A stretch of 64,000 nucleotides of DNA, taken from NCBI GenBank assembly GCA_029891385.1, contig CM057230.1, forward strand, positions 31,885,402-31,949,401, given 5' to 3'. Shown piece by piece: positions 21,848-34,500 of this stretch. A model generated the notes under the pieces. It was not told the DNA's origin. It worked only from the letters and a program-made list of their open reading frames with translations, and did no database searches. Made by a program: the position numbers and the translations under genes. This DNA comes from Erythroxylum novogranatense. Taxonomy: Eukaryota > Streptophyta > Magnoliopsida > Malpighiales > Erythroxylaceae. Every line of letters begins with the position of its first letter. Within the stretch, counting starts at the first letter, position 1.

Positions 21848-22740
21848 ATATTTCTATCAAAGTTGCTATCACAATATCTTATAAGCTTGAAATTATTGGA
21901 GGAAGCATAAAATAATTCGCACTCCATATTAACTTTCAAGTATCAAAGTATTCTTTTTGTCATTTTCATGTGAGTTGTTATAGGAACTTCCATAAAATGA
22001 CTCAGTACTCCATCAACATCAAGAATATCAGATGTCATGCATGTCAAGCACCTCAAACTTCCCACAAGGCTTTTGAATAAAGTGGGATCTTCAATTTTGC
22101 CTTCTTTGAACTTTGATAATTTAATTCCACACTCTATGGGCATGTTCACGAGGTTACAATCAAACATGATAAACTTCTTCAATACTTTTTTCGCATATCC
22201 TTATTAAGAGATAAAAATTCCTTCCTCTATTTGCTTTACTTCTAAGCCGAAATAGTAGGATATTAGTCTTATGTCGATCATCTCAAACTTATGAGACATG
22301 TCCTATTTGAACTCTTCAAACAATCTCAATTTGTTATCGGTAAAGATGAGATCGTCCACATAAAGGAAAACTAGCAATATGTCTCCATTATCATAGGCTT
22401 TCACATAGAGAACATACTCATTAAGGCAATGAACAAATCTATGTTCTTGAAAGTTCTTGCCAACGCGATTATTCCATGCCCTTGGTGCTTGCTTTAATAC
22501 ATATAATGTCTTCTTCAACTTCAAGACTTAGTCTTCATGCCCTTTGACCACATATCTACATGATTGTTTAATGTACACTTCTTCTTTAAGATAACCATTT
22601 AGAAATGTCAACTTTACATCTAGTTGATAGATTCTTCATTTCATTTGAGCCGCCATTGAGATAAGCAGTCGAATAGTCTCCATGCTAGCAAATAGGGTAA
22701 ACACCTCATCATAGTCAATGCCAAACCTTTTCTTGTAGTG
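21848..22740 (-). pseudogene. copia-2 reverse transcriptase fragment (unit A)
   Basis: Minus strand: FGIDYDEVF near the truncation, [55 protein letters not shown] (22524 on), ILLVFLYVDDLIF with the YVDD active site, then (22182-21943) VLKKFIMFDCNLVNMP-like, LFKSLVGSLRCLTCMTSDIL, and RYCDSNFDRNI at the LTR edge. Several stops (for example near 22302 and 22535). It is non-functional. Confidence 0.87.
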
Positions 22741-22862
22741 TTGGGCCCCGAACTTTTTATATATATATTATTTATCTATTCTTTATTTTGCTTTATTTTT
22801 TTTTATTATTTTTAGTTGAGTCTTTAGCATAAAATGAAAAGATTCAAGCTTAAAATGAGAAG

Positions 22863-23185
22863 ATTCAAGCTCAGGATGCAACTATTGAGAAGCAAACCTT
22901 AGAAATGAAACAAATTTCAGTTGTTTTTGCACATTTGGCAAATACTGGAGTAATTCCTACTTTGTTACTCAATTCTTCTGCCTTAATTGAAGATCCATCA
23001 AGTGCCACAACATCAAATACCCCAACTACTCATGTAAGTTTATAAATTTATAAAATCTATAATAGTTAGTATCATTTCTTATCATTATCATTATATTATT
23101 ATAAATGTTAGTACTAAATTTATAGCTTAATATTTTATAAACCGATCAACTAATTTTTTTTTTGTAGGAAACAAATCAACAGTGA
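22863..23185 (+). pseudogene. CACTA transposase C-terminal exons (remnant)
   Basis: An open frame of 57 codons (22863-23033; AQDATIEKQTLEMKQISVVF then ANTGVIPTLLLNSSALIED) ends at a GTAAGT donor. An acceptor TTTGTAG at 23167 leads to a short last exon ending in TGA at 23185. The amphipathic Q/E-rich helix and position just before the 3' terminus fit the end of a plant En/Spm-type transposase, but the match is short and this is inference. The catalytic part is absent. Confidence 0.45.
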
Positions 23186-23869
23186 ACTTTATCCTGAAGA
23201 ATAGCTAAGAAATTTTACCTTAGAGAGTTTTAGCTTAATGTACATAGTAGTTTGAGACAATTGTAATAAATAATTTTCTTGGATATTAAAATGTCCAATT
23301 TAATATATTGAAATTGGAATTTTATACATTCGGTAATTTTATATATTTTATATATACTAATAATTTTATTTGCTTGTCGATAATATCTTGGCACTAAAAT
23401 CCGTATCATTTGTGACAAGTTCTATTTTATGGCCACCAATGCAAAAATTTGTATCGATTAAATAATTAAATTTAATAATATTATTTATGACAAACACGAA
23501 CACATTAGTGATAAATTTATTGTAACATATATTATGTATTTAGTGACAACATTATTGTAATATATAACTTTCATACTGTGACGAAAACTTTTACACAATA
23601 TAGACATTGATGCAAATTTCTTTTACAACTAATGTAATTAGATGATGAATTGATAGTTTCATTTGTGATAATAATAAACATAGTTAGTAACAATACTTTT
23701 GTACAAACCAATTTTCATTTTGTGACGAAATAATATTGACACTATTTTATTAAAATATTAGTGACCAAGAAGCAATGGACACCGATAAAAAATATTTAGT
23801 GACAAATACTTTGTCAAGATTTATAATTATTTTAGTGGTGATAATGTTGTAATAATAAAATAAAATAAT

Positions 23870-24320
23870 GTTACGACTTTATTCTTCACTACTTTATATT
23901 ATTTGTGTCAACAAACTTATCATAAATATATGAAATTGCTGTGATCATATAGTGTTGTCACATATTCCATATGTTTTAGTTTCGAAACTTTTGTCATAAT
24001 ATAATAAAGAATTGTTACAACTTTATTTTTCACTATTTTACATTAATTGTGTCCAAAACCTTGTCATAAATAAATACAGTTGTTGTGATCATATAGTGTT
24101 ATCACACATTTAATAGGTTTTGGTGTCGACAATTTTATCACAATAAAATGAAGTATTGTTATGACTTAACTCGTCACTATTTTATATTATTTGTGACGAT
24201 AAACTTACCATAAATATTTAAAGTTATTGTGACCATATAGCTTTGTCACGCATTTAACAAGTCTTAGTGTTAGTATTAGTGTCACAAAAGTTTTGCATAA
24301 TTGTGACCATTGTTTAAATT
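23870..24320. repeat. About 144-bp subterminal repeats of the CACTA element (three units), unit A
   Basis: A diverged unit of about 144 bp recurs three times. The marker TTATATTATTTGTG or its variant is at 23894, 24037 and 24182, each followed by an AGTTGTTGTGATCATATAGT-like word and GTTGTCACA or variant. The flanking 23500-23870 has further GTGACAA/GTCAC words. The region is noncoding. Confidence 0.75.
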
Positions 24321-24446
24321 AGTCACAATTTTAGTAGTGACGAAGGTATTTGTGACGGAGGTGATTTAATTCAAATATTAAACACTATTAATAATAGTGG
24401 CAAATATTCGCTTATAGTGACAACTTTCACTTTCACTAAAATACAA

Positions 24447-24458
24447 TTTCTTATAGTG
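24447..24458 (-). repeat. CACTA terminal inverted repeat, right end (unit A)
   Basis: Minus strand CACTATAAGAAA at the outer edge. The same terminus ends at 47945 in unit B. Confidence 0.75.
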
Positions 24459-26680
24459 AGTTATCTCTCAATTTTCAATGAAATTTGTTATTAAATCTCA
24501 ATGTCATTTATAAAATTTTCATTATCATTTGATGATTAATTCTACTATCATTTATCATTTGTCTTGTCACTTGGTATTTTTCTAGTCCAAAATTACCCAA
24601 ATTTTCATAAATTTCTTAAATTTCACCAAAATTCAAAATCAATGCATATACTTTCCAAATCAATTTTCAACACATAAAATCACAATTCTCAATATAATCA
24701 CATTTATAACTTAATTATACTCGAAAATGTCCATGAATCCATGTGCAATCATTTTAATGTGCAACAATTTAATATTCAAGTGTATGTGTAAATTATAATA
24801 TCCATGAACATGAAATGCGTTTTCTAATTTCTCAATAACTCTCATAGTTACTATTTTAGCCTTAAAATGGATAACGGGATGTTATATTAACATTCAAAGA
24901 AATGATAAACATCAGGAAGGGAGAGAAGTTTTATAGCTCTTAACCCTATTATCCTATTAGACTTTCTTATAATAGCAACTTTGAATTCGCTACCTATATT
25001 GCAATCTTCTTCTTGCTCAATAAGAACATACATTAACATTAGGGCTTGACTGACAACAGAGTTTGATGAATTCTCATCCTTATTTATCACAGCCTGCTCT
25101 TCATTAGTAGAATGAGATTATCCTTCTATTTTTGATTCTATCATTTTAGTACAAATATCATCTTTGTTGTTAAAGCAATAGTTTCTGGGCCTTGTATTTG
25201 ATGGGCTTGATTATGAGTAAGCATGTGGCCTGAGGTTTCTGCTTCTCTAAACAATTCCATATTTAATAATTCATGATTGTCACTTCTTTGAAACTTTTTA
25301 CTTTTTGATAGCCATTTTTAACTTGAATTATGTAACTAAAGCCTCTATTGACAAGTCATTATAACTAGTCCTCAACTAAATTGACATCTTTTTTTAGCCT
25401 TATAAAATGGATGATATCTGGTAGCTCAAGTAATGTGCTTCTACTTCAAGCACTCCAATTAATTATCTGACTTCTATTTTTAAAGAAAAAGGTTTGATAT
25501 TGTAGTACTAAGAAGCTACTTCTAAAATATTCTAAGCACTTAGATTAAGATTCGAATTTAGAGAAGAAGGGATTATCTTTATTAATCAAAACTTCTCTTA
25601 GCCCCTGTTCTTCCGATGATAATGAGCTCATTTGCTCAGTAACAAAAATGTAGATCGTTTATCGATAAAGAAATTTACTAATGTCAATTGCCATTGTCAA
25701 GCTCCTTCCCTTATTTTAGATTAAGCTAATAAACTCATAAAATTATGTAAACTCTTTGATCTTTATTTCTTTTTTGTTTAAGTCAATAAACTAAAATTAA
25801 TATTTTGAATATAATTGTTTTAAGTCTAAATGTTCAAATATTCTATAAATTGAATTTCAACAAGTTTTTAAATTTAAGAATATTATTGAGAAATCAAAAC
25901 GTTGTCCACAATAACATCTTAAAATCAAAGTAATTAAACACATTTTCTTTCTATTACGACTAATTAATTAAAATTAATTAAAAATAATTTCAATATTATG
26001 TACCATCTCTAATAATATGTGTATATATATTGATATATGAAAATATTTGAGTCGTGTGTACTATTTGTAATAACTATTTTAAATTATTTATATTATATGT
26101 TTGATAAGAATTATTGCAAAACTAAATTTAAAATACAGTATTGATTTTATTCTAAATATAATTATTTTAATATTAAAATTTTAATTGAATATAACAAAAT
26201 ATTATAAAATATCAAATAAAGCTAATAAAATTAAAATATGAACTTATATATATATATATATAGACACACACTAGCATATGATGAATGGGGTCTATTTATA
26301 TGACGAATAGGATCTAAAAGTATATAAATCTTCGAGAAGATTCACAACTAGAAAAACAAAGATGTCTTAAAAATAGGTTCAAATTTGAAGGCTATATCAA
26401 AAAGGTTCAAACGATACTGTTTCATGAAATAGGTAACCTAATTCGATATAAATAATAATTTTCGAGTATGAAAATATACAACACACTCACACAAAAAAGT
26501 AATAATACATCATATTTTATAATTTATTTTAAATGTTAAGAGCTTTAATTATTTAACTAAAATAGAAAATCATGATAAATATTGGATTCAAATTTAACAA
26601 TTCCCTAAAATAATAAGAATTAAAGTATGTTAGCTTCGTAAAGTTCATTCATTTCAAATATCTTGGTAGTAAATAAAACA
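24459..26680. other. AT-rich intergenic DNA with unrecognised degenerate coding-like stretch
   Basis: No gene recognised. A minus-strand open stretch at 24887-25090 and neighbouring frames to about 25700 have a codon-like look but match no family I know. Unit B has a deletion of about 24 bases inside it, so it is not conserved as a gene. 25900-26280 is very AT-rich, with a TA run just before ACACACAC at about 26250-26270. Confidence 0.6.
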
Positions 26681-29640
26681 CCACCTAATCTTTGATTTCA
26701 CAAACAAAAGGCGAGAGTCATGTAATGCGGTATTGATGACCATGCTAACATGGCGTACTTAATGAGGTGTGGTGTGGGTTTCTTGGGAAATGCCTAATTG
26801 CGTTACCATCACGCTTCTGGGTGCGTTGAATATGCCTCCACTGTCCACTCCAAAGCACAACGTGTCTTCCTCTTTTCTATTGGCACGTTAAATTGACCTT
26901 AAGCCTAATGTCTTCTAGTTGATGCATGCCTTTCCCAGATTTTAGTTACCCAAATTCTGGTCAATAATGGCTCATAAATATATTTGTTTATTACATATGG
27001 GTTCCATTGTTTCTCAATCTAGCTGTTCACACGCTTTACTGAATTGTTTTATGAGGCATATAAACAAAGCAATTATGATGTTTTCAATTTAAGTATATAA
27101 TATTGAATTATTCTTAATAGATTTATGTTGTTTTATACTGGCAAAGCTTGGCTTGTGTCTTCCCAATTAACTAGCAAGTTGTTTAATGTTTAGTCAATTG
27201 TGTTGTGCTCAGGTTAAAAAGAAAGTTTCTTCTAATTTCACTTCACTCCAAAATCGGGAATCCTTACCAGTCTTCTTTCCACGTAGCTGTTAGAATTTGG
27301 TTTCCTTATATCTTAGACAATATTGTAGTTTTAATTAGAATGAAATTAATATATATTTTCATTAAGAAAATAATAATTCCTAAGGTGGCTAAACAACTTT
27401 ATGATATCTTATCAACAGTTATCATTATTGGTTGAATCTATTGTCAGCCAGTCATAATACTTCTCCTATTATGCTTTTAGGAATATGTACAAGTAATTAA
27501 AAAAAAAGAAAAGAGCAAAGTCTAAATCACTTATCCCAATTATTGGAACCCAAAGAGAAGACATGGAATTATGGACACACGAAATTAATGTGAAAACAAC
27601 TCTAATAAATGTCAAGAATTGAAAAATCAAAACGGCCACCCTCCGCCAATTTCCTTCACATAAGTTTGTAAAATTAATCTGAACCAATCTTCAATCTAGA
27701 TGGCATTGACTCTAAGCAGCGGGATCCCCATCATTTGATAGCTCTTGTATACTATTCCTCCTCCTCACTTAATCACCTAGTATTGGCACTTGATTACATA
27801 GTATTGGCCTGGGTTGTATGTCTTTATAATAAATCCGGACACCGTGGACCTTCGCGACTCGTCGTTTTGCTTACCCGCCAAACACTGATGGACCCGACGT
27901 CGGTACGCAGCCACCCCTTCTCATTGCATATTATCTGCTCGTAGTAAATACTAATACAATTTTGATAAGTTATATTTCTTGACATTTTGGCAACAAACTC
28001 TCTTCTTTCCTTATGTTACCATGATTCTGGTGGCGTATATGAAATCAATGAATCGTGGGATGATTATTTAATACACAAACAATAATAGAAGGAAAAGAAG
28101 AGGGTTGGTTCAATAATATATAAATATAAAGGAATCTTGAATAGGACCTATCTATAATTGAAACGTCTAAGCAAAACTTAATTTGGATTTAGACAATTGA
28201 TATGGAGACAATGTAATTAATTTAACTTATGAAAATGAAATAGGAAATAAAAAGATAATGTTCAAGGAAATAACGTGCAAGAAGTTGTAAAAGCGGCAAA
28301 AGCATCTTAGGGACCAAACAAAAACCACCGTTGAACACGTTGTTAATTTTGTATTTATCAATTATTAGTAAATGGCCCATAAGGGAAAATCAAATCCAAA
28401 AGACAACATGAGGCGTAGATGGTGACTTTAACTTTGGAATATTAGCTTGAAGGAATTTTATTTAAAATAAATAGTTAATATTCTTAAAATTTTATTAATA
28501 TATTTAAAATACTAATCACAGTATCTATTCTTTGTACCATCTGTCTATTTTGTAAAATTTGGGACTACAATGTTAAACTTTATTAGTAAACATAAAGTTT
28601 CAGCCTTTTAATTATCCATTAAGGCTATAGAGACAAATACAATGTTCACAGTTTTGTAAATTAATATTGATATTAAGTTAATTCTATATAAAATATTTTT
28701 ATCCTTAAATAACAAGTAAATGAGATGGAGTTATTAGACTTTGTTGAATATACAGTAATAGTGAATGTTGAAAGTTAATATCTCTCTGTAGCCTTAGTAT
28801 GAAAATGTTTAAAATACTCCTATCTACTTGTACTAAGACTATATAAGTATATTTTAAAATTTTTATTTTGTGTTTTCTCGATGGCTTTAATGAACTTGAG
28901 AGAGGAATATCATGTTACTCGTTCTAATTATTGATAAAGTTGGCGTTTTGTGTTTTAAGAGTTTTTAAAAGTTGTCAAAATTTCATTACTATTTATGTAA
29001 ATTTAAACCTTGTAAAGAGATTTATTTTTAAGAATATTGATATTATTATTAGAATTTAAATTTATTCTATTTTCCAAAATTTTGAATTAATTTCGTGATA
29101 ATTAAATAATAAATTGAAATTTTATTGATTTAATTAAATAAGAAATTCACTATATCAATGAAAATTTGTCTGTCTTTAAGTTTAAGTGGCAGATACTAGA
29201 AATTTAAAATAAAACATGAAATTGAAAGCGGCTCTCATCGCCACTTTTCTCAGCCACCATCCTCTCCTCGATGTCTCCACCGTTTTAAATAATCTAATTA
29301 ACAGTGTCATTATTCATTAATTTTAATTTGATTTTTTTCCATGGAAAAAGCAAAACCCACGAAAAAGTATTTGAAGTTTAAGAGGTTTCATTATATAATG
29401 ATATATTTAAATAAGATTTAAAACATCGAAGAGCATTGGAGGATGAAATAAATAGAAATCGGTTTGCGTAACCACTAGCAGTGGGCAGTCTAAGACTACT
29501 ACGCTCCTTAACCTCCGCCACCCACCATCACCACCACCACCACTGCCAATCGCCACCACTACCCTAATCATTTTGTCTGTTTGTTAGTTTGTTTATTTTG
29601 TGTATAATAATTTTGATTCGCGTTTTATTCCAATCAAAAT
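26681..29640. other. Intergenic region upstream of the SBP1-like gene, no gene seen
   Basis: Composition is mixed, less repetitive than the flanks. Short frames on both strands (for example 27205-27435 plus, 27469-27687 minus) are equal in both units only because of the duplication and resemble no known protein. A moderately GC-rich island at 26700-26900 and another at 27820-27910 could be regulatory or old exon remnants. The proximal promoter of the SBP1-like gene is expected at the right end of this stretch. Confidence 0.5.
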
Positions 29641-30625
29641 TCAATTATTTCTTAGTTTTTTTTCTTTCTTTCTCCAACCTCTCTCTCTCTCCCCTTATCT
29701 AAGCCATCAGACTATGTCCCCATTCTTCTTCTTCCTTCACTGTTCTTGAATTATCCTTCTTTCTCTTTATTGGGTTTTCATTTTCCTTTTCTGGGTATTT
29801 CTTGTTACTGGGTTTTGGGGGGTTGGGTTCCAGATCGTGGATGATCATTTTGTTCTCCATGTTGAGAAAGATGCGATCTTTGAGGTATTTGTTTTGAGGT
29901 TTGGTGATATTATGATCGGGTTTGATTCCAGGCATTTTTCGGTTTTGTTTTGTTTTTTTTTTCCTTCTGATTTTTGAGGTTGATGTTGCGATTGCAGGAT
30001 CTAAGGGCACTGTCTTTGCTTGAAGAGGAATCTGATACTGAAGTAATTTTCTCACCTGTAGTCCGTGCAAGATAATCTTTTTTTTGTTTGATTTTTTCGG
30101 ATTTTCCGTTTCTGGGCGTGAACGTGCGCTTTGTGTGCTAATTTGTTTTTATTTGAACTTTCAGCTTGTGTGTTCATATGGTTCTTGATGAGGATCTAAA
30201 CCTTGAGATATGCTGTTGGATTTTCCTTTGCATTGTTGTTTAGGCTTCAACTTTAAAAATAAAAATTAAAAATCCCCCTTTTCAAGTTTTTGTTTAACTG
30301 CTTTTCTTGTTCTCCTGTTAGCATTCACCCATATTATTTTCTTTTTAGCACCCATCTATGTTATATTTCCATCCTTTTATTTCGGTTAAGGAAATAATAC
30401 TACCATCTTCTTTAATAGGTTTTGCTTACTAGGTCTGCTGTTGTTTTGATGATTGCATTAAACAAATTTGGAAGCCTGTACTATGATCATATCATTATCA
30501 TGTTCCCTGGATTTTGCAGTTTTTGAATCTGTATGTAGATCGATCAATTCAGTAGTCTGCTCTTTATGCTATTGATTGATCTGTTTGCTTTTTAGTTTGG
30601 ACTTTTTGATGGAGTATAGTCTTAG

Positions 30626-30731
30626 CTTCTTTGTTGCACATGACTTTTCAATGAGTTGTTATGATCTTGATAGACCTTCTTCTTTGCTGCACATGACTTT
30701 TCAATGAGTTGTTATGATCTTGATAGACCTT
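30626..30731. repeat. 53-bp tandem duplication in SBP1-like leader intron (unit A)
   Basis: 30626-30678 and 30679-30731 are direct copies (one difference, TTGTTGC versus TTGCTGC). Also present in unit B at about 54105-54210, so it predates the large duplication. Confidence 0.92.
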
Positions 30732-30823
30732 TGGCTTGATGATTGTAGTCATTTTAACTAGTTAACATTGTTCTTTGAAGTAGGTCCGAAGTAGTGGATG
30801 GTTGCGTCTTTGTGAAGCTGCAT

Positions 30824-30848
30824 ACACACACACACACATATATATATA
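30824..30848. repeat. CA/TA microsatellite (unit A)
   Basis: A run of CA followed by TA dinucleotides. The counterpart in unit B is at about 54303-54327. Confidence 0.9.
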
Positions 30849-30874
30849 GAACCTCATACAATGCAGTGCAAGGT

Positions 30875-30982
30875 CATGCATATTTTAGATACTAACCATG
30901 GAACTTCTGAGATAGTCAGTAAAACTATCATGCATATTATAGATACTAACCATGGAATTTTTGAGATCATCAGTAAAACTAT
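30875..30982. repeat. 54-bp tandem duplication in SBP1-like leader intron (unit A)
   Basis: 30875-30928 and 30929-30982 are direct copies with a few mismatches, starting CATGCATATT and ending AAAACTAT. Unit B counterpart at about 54354-54461. Confidence 0.9.
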
Positions 30983-31536
30983 GTGTAAAGAAGGGTTTAA
31001 AGTAATCTCTCTGAAAGATTTAATCGACTGATCTTATACTGTTGCTTGAATTTCTTATAAAACGTCTGGAAAACAGTTGACCTGTTAATTTTGTTTTAGT
31101 AATGACGTGTTTTCATGCTTGGTTGCAAGCTTGATATAAGCTTTATTTACAATGTCCTTTTATAATATTCCTTTAATGACTTCATCATTAAGTTAAAATT
31201 TGTTACTTAGTGCGTTTGACGATTACACCCAAAAAAAGTTGGAAGTTCTATATTTGCTGTTGTACGTGGACATTGCTACGTGCGTCAGGTATAGGCATTT
31301 TCTTGAAGACATTATGACTATTTCAAGTGTTCTGATTGTTCCTTTTTAGGTTAATCTTCAGTTATGTTCTAGGACATGTGGATTGCATTTTCTAATGCAT
31401 CAAATGTAACCATTGCTTTTGTAGGAACTTATTTGTCCATTTTGTGATTGTTTTCCTTCTTTTGCAGGTAGGAAAGTACTGTACTGTACCTTTTTGTGAA
31501 CCGGTATAGTTTATCATAGATTAAGAATCTAGGAGA

Positions 31537-34500
31537 ATGTTGGGAGGTAACAACAATAATCCTCTGCTTCCTGCTTTCGTGGATGAGAATCGTATTCCTT
31601 ATCAGGCTAATACTTCAAATCAACTCCAGTTATTTGGGAATTGTGAGTTCTCAAGTCATTTAGAATCTATTTGGATTTTGGATTTAAAATGGAGTTTCAA
31701 TTCTAGTGTATAAAAATACTGTAAATTGTAGTGAAAATTGAGTTATTTGGACTTTTAGTTATCCATGTTAAATTTGGATTTCTAACAAAAGCTACAACAT
31801 TTGAATTCCTTTTAATTAGATGAGGAACTGGAATTACCGTTTGCTGTGACAAAGAAACAACAAAATAGAAATTAGGGCCTGGAATTAATGTGGCCAATCC
31901 CAATTCCAAGCATCCTAAGGGAAACATTAATGGACAATGTAAAACTTAATCACCATGCTTGGCTCCTGGTATATTGTTTCTACAATGTTGCATAGTTTTC
32001 ATACTTGTATGATGTTATAGCTGATTTTCCTTTATGGACATTTATCTGTGGTATCTTTGTAGCTGCTGGTGGGACTGTTTTCTCCTTGTGATACGATGTA
32101 GAGATTTGCCAATGAACACTGAAATGTTGGCGATAGCGTGATAATATGACACCTGTAATCATTCATAATTAATGAATATCTATGGCTGAAAATCTGAAAA
32201 CTTCTAAACCAGGTACGGAAATAGACCTTTTTGGCAGCCACTGTATGTCCGAAATCTCAGCATCCAAGTCATGTAAATGTTGAAATAAAAAAAGTGAGTT
32301 GATGAATATTCTTTTGGTTGAAGAAGAACAAATACTAGAATTTCCGAACAAGATTAGGAATATAGCCAAGCTTGGTAGTGGAACCTTGTGGCCATAATGG
32401 GGGCATTAGGAGTTGAAATATAGCAAGTAAACTTGGACCATTAGCAGAAAAGTATTTAAGGACTTTACATTATCCAAACAATGGAAAAGGAAAATATAGG
32501 AGAAGTTGTGAGGGATGAGAGATACAGTGAGATTTCTATTAACATCCAATGGAAAAGGAAAATATAGGAGAAGTTGTGAGGGATGAGAGATACAGTGAGA
32601 TTTCTATTAACATCCATTCCTACTCTTTGTGACAAAAAGTGAAATTTACTGGGAAGTGTTGTGGTGTTTCTGAAGTTGCCATTGGGTCTTTTACTAATAG
32701 ATAAACGGATATGTTCATTGGCCAACCAGCATGACCTAAACTATGAATACTTTTCATTGTGGCATATCATGAGAAACTCTATATGAATGTCCTTGCAGGC
32801 TTTTATCTTGGTTGTCCTTTTCTTCTGAGTGAAAGGAAATGTATGTCAACATCTGAAAAGAAACTTCAATGATTGATTCGAGGATGATCCCGAATCATAT
32901 CATTGGTTACAATAGTAAGAAGGTCGTCAGGAGTTGTAAAAAACTTGACATGCCCATGGGACAGCTAGGATTATAATAAAGAAAAATCCTTATCTATTAA
33001 TTTTTGCTAGTTCTTATTTTTCTGTATACAATAGTTTCCTATTTCAATTTTCAATTAGTGTGGAAACTGTCCTCTGTCCGTCCTAAATCACTACATTTCA
33101 TTATGTTGGTTATCCTTTGCTTAGACCTTTCTGGGGGGACTGGAATCAGTCATATGATATCTAGATTATAAATGAGAAGAGGCAAGGTTGATAAGTGTGT
33201 CTTTCTTGTTTGTTGAAATGATGAATCTGATCTATTTTTCCTGTGCATTAATTGGTATCCATGCTAGTGCATTATTCCTAGTATTCCCATGTTGCAATTG
33301 GATTTTATAATAGTTGTCTTCAGGGAACAAGCATAGAGTAGTTAACAAATTATGAAACAAGTTCAAAGAAAGCCGATCGTATCAATTGTATGATGAAGGA
33401 AATCACCGAGGGTAGTTTGACTGATCTTTGTTTTACTTGTTTGTACCAGTGCCAGCTGGATGTAGCATTAACCCAGTGAATTATTTTGGAAATGAAAGTG
33501 TTAATCCCATGCTTCGACCAAACAAACGAGGCAGGGAATCAGAAGAATTTGGTAGACAACAAAAGCTGCAGATGTCCTTAAATTTTGAAGTTTGTCAAGA
33601 TGATGCAGACCGTTCAGTGAGCATCCCAAATCCGAACCCTGTCTCAACTGGTTTAAGACTATCATATGATGAGCGCAATTCGTCTGTAACATCTGCTAGT
33701 GGAAGTATGTCAACAACACCGTCATTTGTCTTGTCCCTTGGTGACAATATAAGGACCAAGCTTGATCGGCAGAAAGAAGAATTTGATCAGTATATCAAGA
33801 TCCAGGTTCTTATTTAACTTGTTTACCTCATTTTATGATTTAGGGTGAACAACTAAAACGGTTTATGCATGCTTTTACATTTTTCACTACATATGAAAAC
33901 CTGAACTATTCAACTATCATGAAAGTGCATGAATTTCCAAACAAAAGTTAGAGATTGTGATAATACTCTGGATGAGTGTAATTTATCTGCAATATAAAAG
34001 TGGTCTAGCATTACAACCTATCCTCATGCTCTGACGGATGTTTGCTACACATTCAGGAAGAGCACTTGGCCAAGGGGCTAAGGGAAATGAAGCAGAGGCA
34101 TGTTACTTCCTTTCTTGCTGCCATTGAGAAGAGTGTCAACAAGAAGTTGCAGGAAAAAGACGTTGAGATAGAGAGCATGAACCGTAGAAACAAAGAATTG
34201 GCAGAGAAAATAAAGCAGGTGGCTGCAGAGGCTCAGAACTGGCACTACAGAGCAAAGTACAATGAGTCTGTGGTTAATGCGTTGAGGACCAATCTCCAGC
34301 AGGCAATTTCACAGGTCGCTGACCATGGGAAGGAAGGGTTTGGTGACAGTGAAGTTGATGATGCCGCCTCATACATGGATCCTAACCATTACTTGAACTA
34401 TCCTGGAGGGCCTGCAAAGCCTCTCTCGAGGAATTACCAAGGCTTGAAGGAACATATGAGCTGCAGGGCATGCAAAGCAAGGGAAGTATCCATGCTGTTA

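Larger units (their letters stand above)
16815..22740 (-). mobile_element. Ty1/copia retrotransposon 'copia-2', truncated and split by a solo LTR
   Basis: Minus-strand RT sequence (22740-21848) continues as RNase H at 17220-16816 once the giant LTR at 17221-21847 is removed. It starts abruptly in RT at about 22740, where CACTA sequence begins. Gag, protease and integrase are absent. The 3' LTR is not confidently located. Confidence 0.8.
22741..24458 (+). mobile_element. 3' end of a CACTA (En/Spm-type) DNA transposon, unit A
   Basis: The right terminus TTTCTTATAGTG at 24458 is the reverse complement of CACTATAAGAAA, a CACTA-type end. It is preceded by dense subterminal repeats built from GTGAC/GTCAC words, as these transposases require for binding. 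A transposase-like C-terminal exon lies at 22863-23185. The left part of the element, its other terminus and the target duplication are missing, with the break against copia-2 at about 22740. Bases 22741-22862 are AT-rich and unassigned. Confidence 0.75.
29641..31536 (+). promoter_or_regulatory. Promoter/5' UTR region of SBP1-like gene, unit A, with probable 5' UTR introns
   Basis: A pyrimidine-rich CT-repeat tract (about 29660-29698) resembles a plant 5' leader. Candidate splice sites suggest leader exons ending at 29884 (before GTATTT), at 29998-30042 (after TTGCAG, before GTAATT) and from 31468 (after TTTTGCAG) to the ATG. Short upstream ORFs start at 29714 (MSPFFFFLHCS) and 29859. Transcript data are needed to confirm. 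The minus-strand frame at 29699-30070 is a shadow of the CT-rich leader. Confidence 0.5.

Noticed and set aside
22726..22740. Minus-strand CACTACAAGAAA looks like a CACTA terminal repeat at the copia-2/CACTA junction
   Set aside because: It lies in frame in copia RT coding sequence (YKKRFGIDYDEVF) and points the wrong way for the CACTA remnant to its right, so it is most simply coincidence.
27205..27687. Frames of 72-76 codons, identical in the two units (also 50672-51154)
   Set aside because: Identity reflects duplication, not selection. There are no motifs, and composition is that of AT-rich intergenic DNA.
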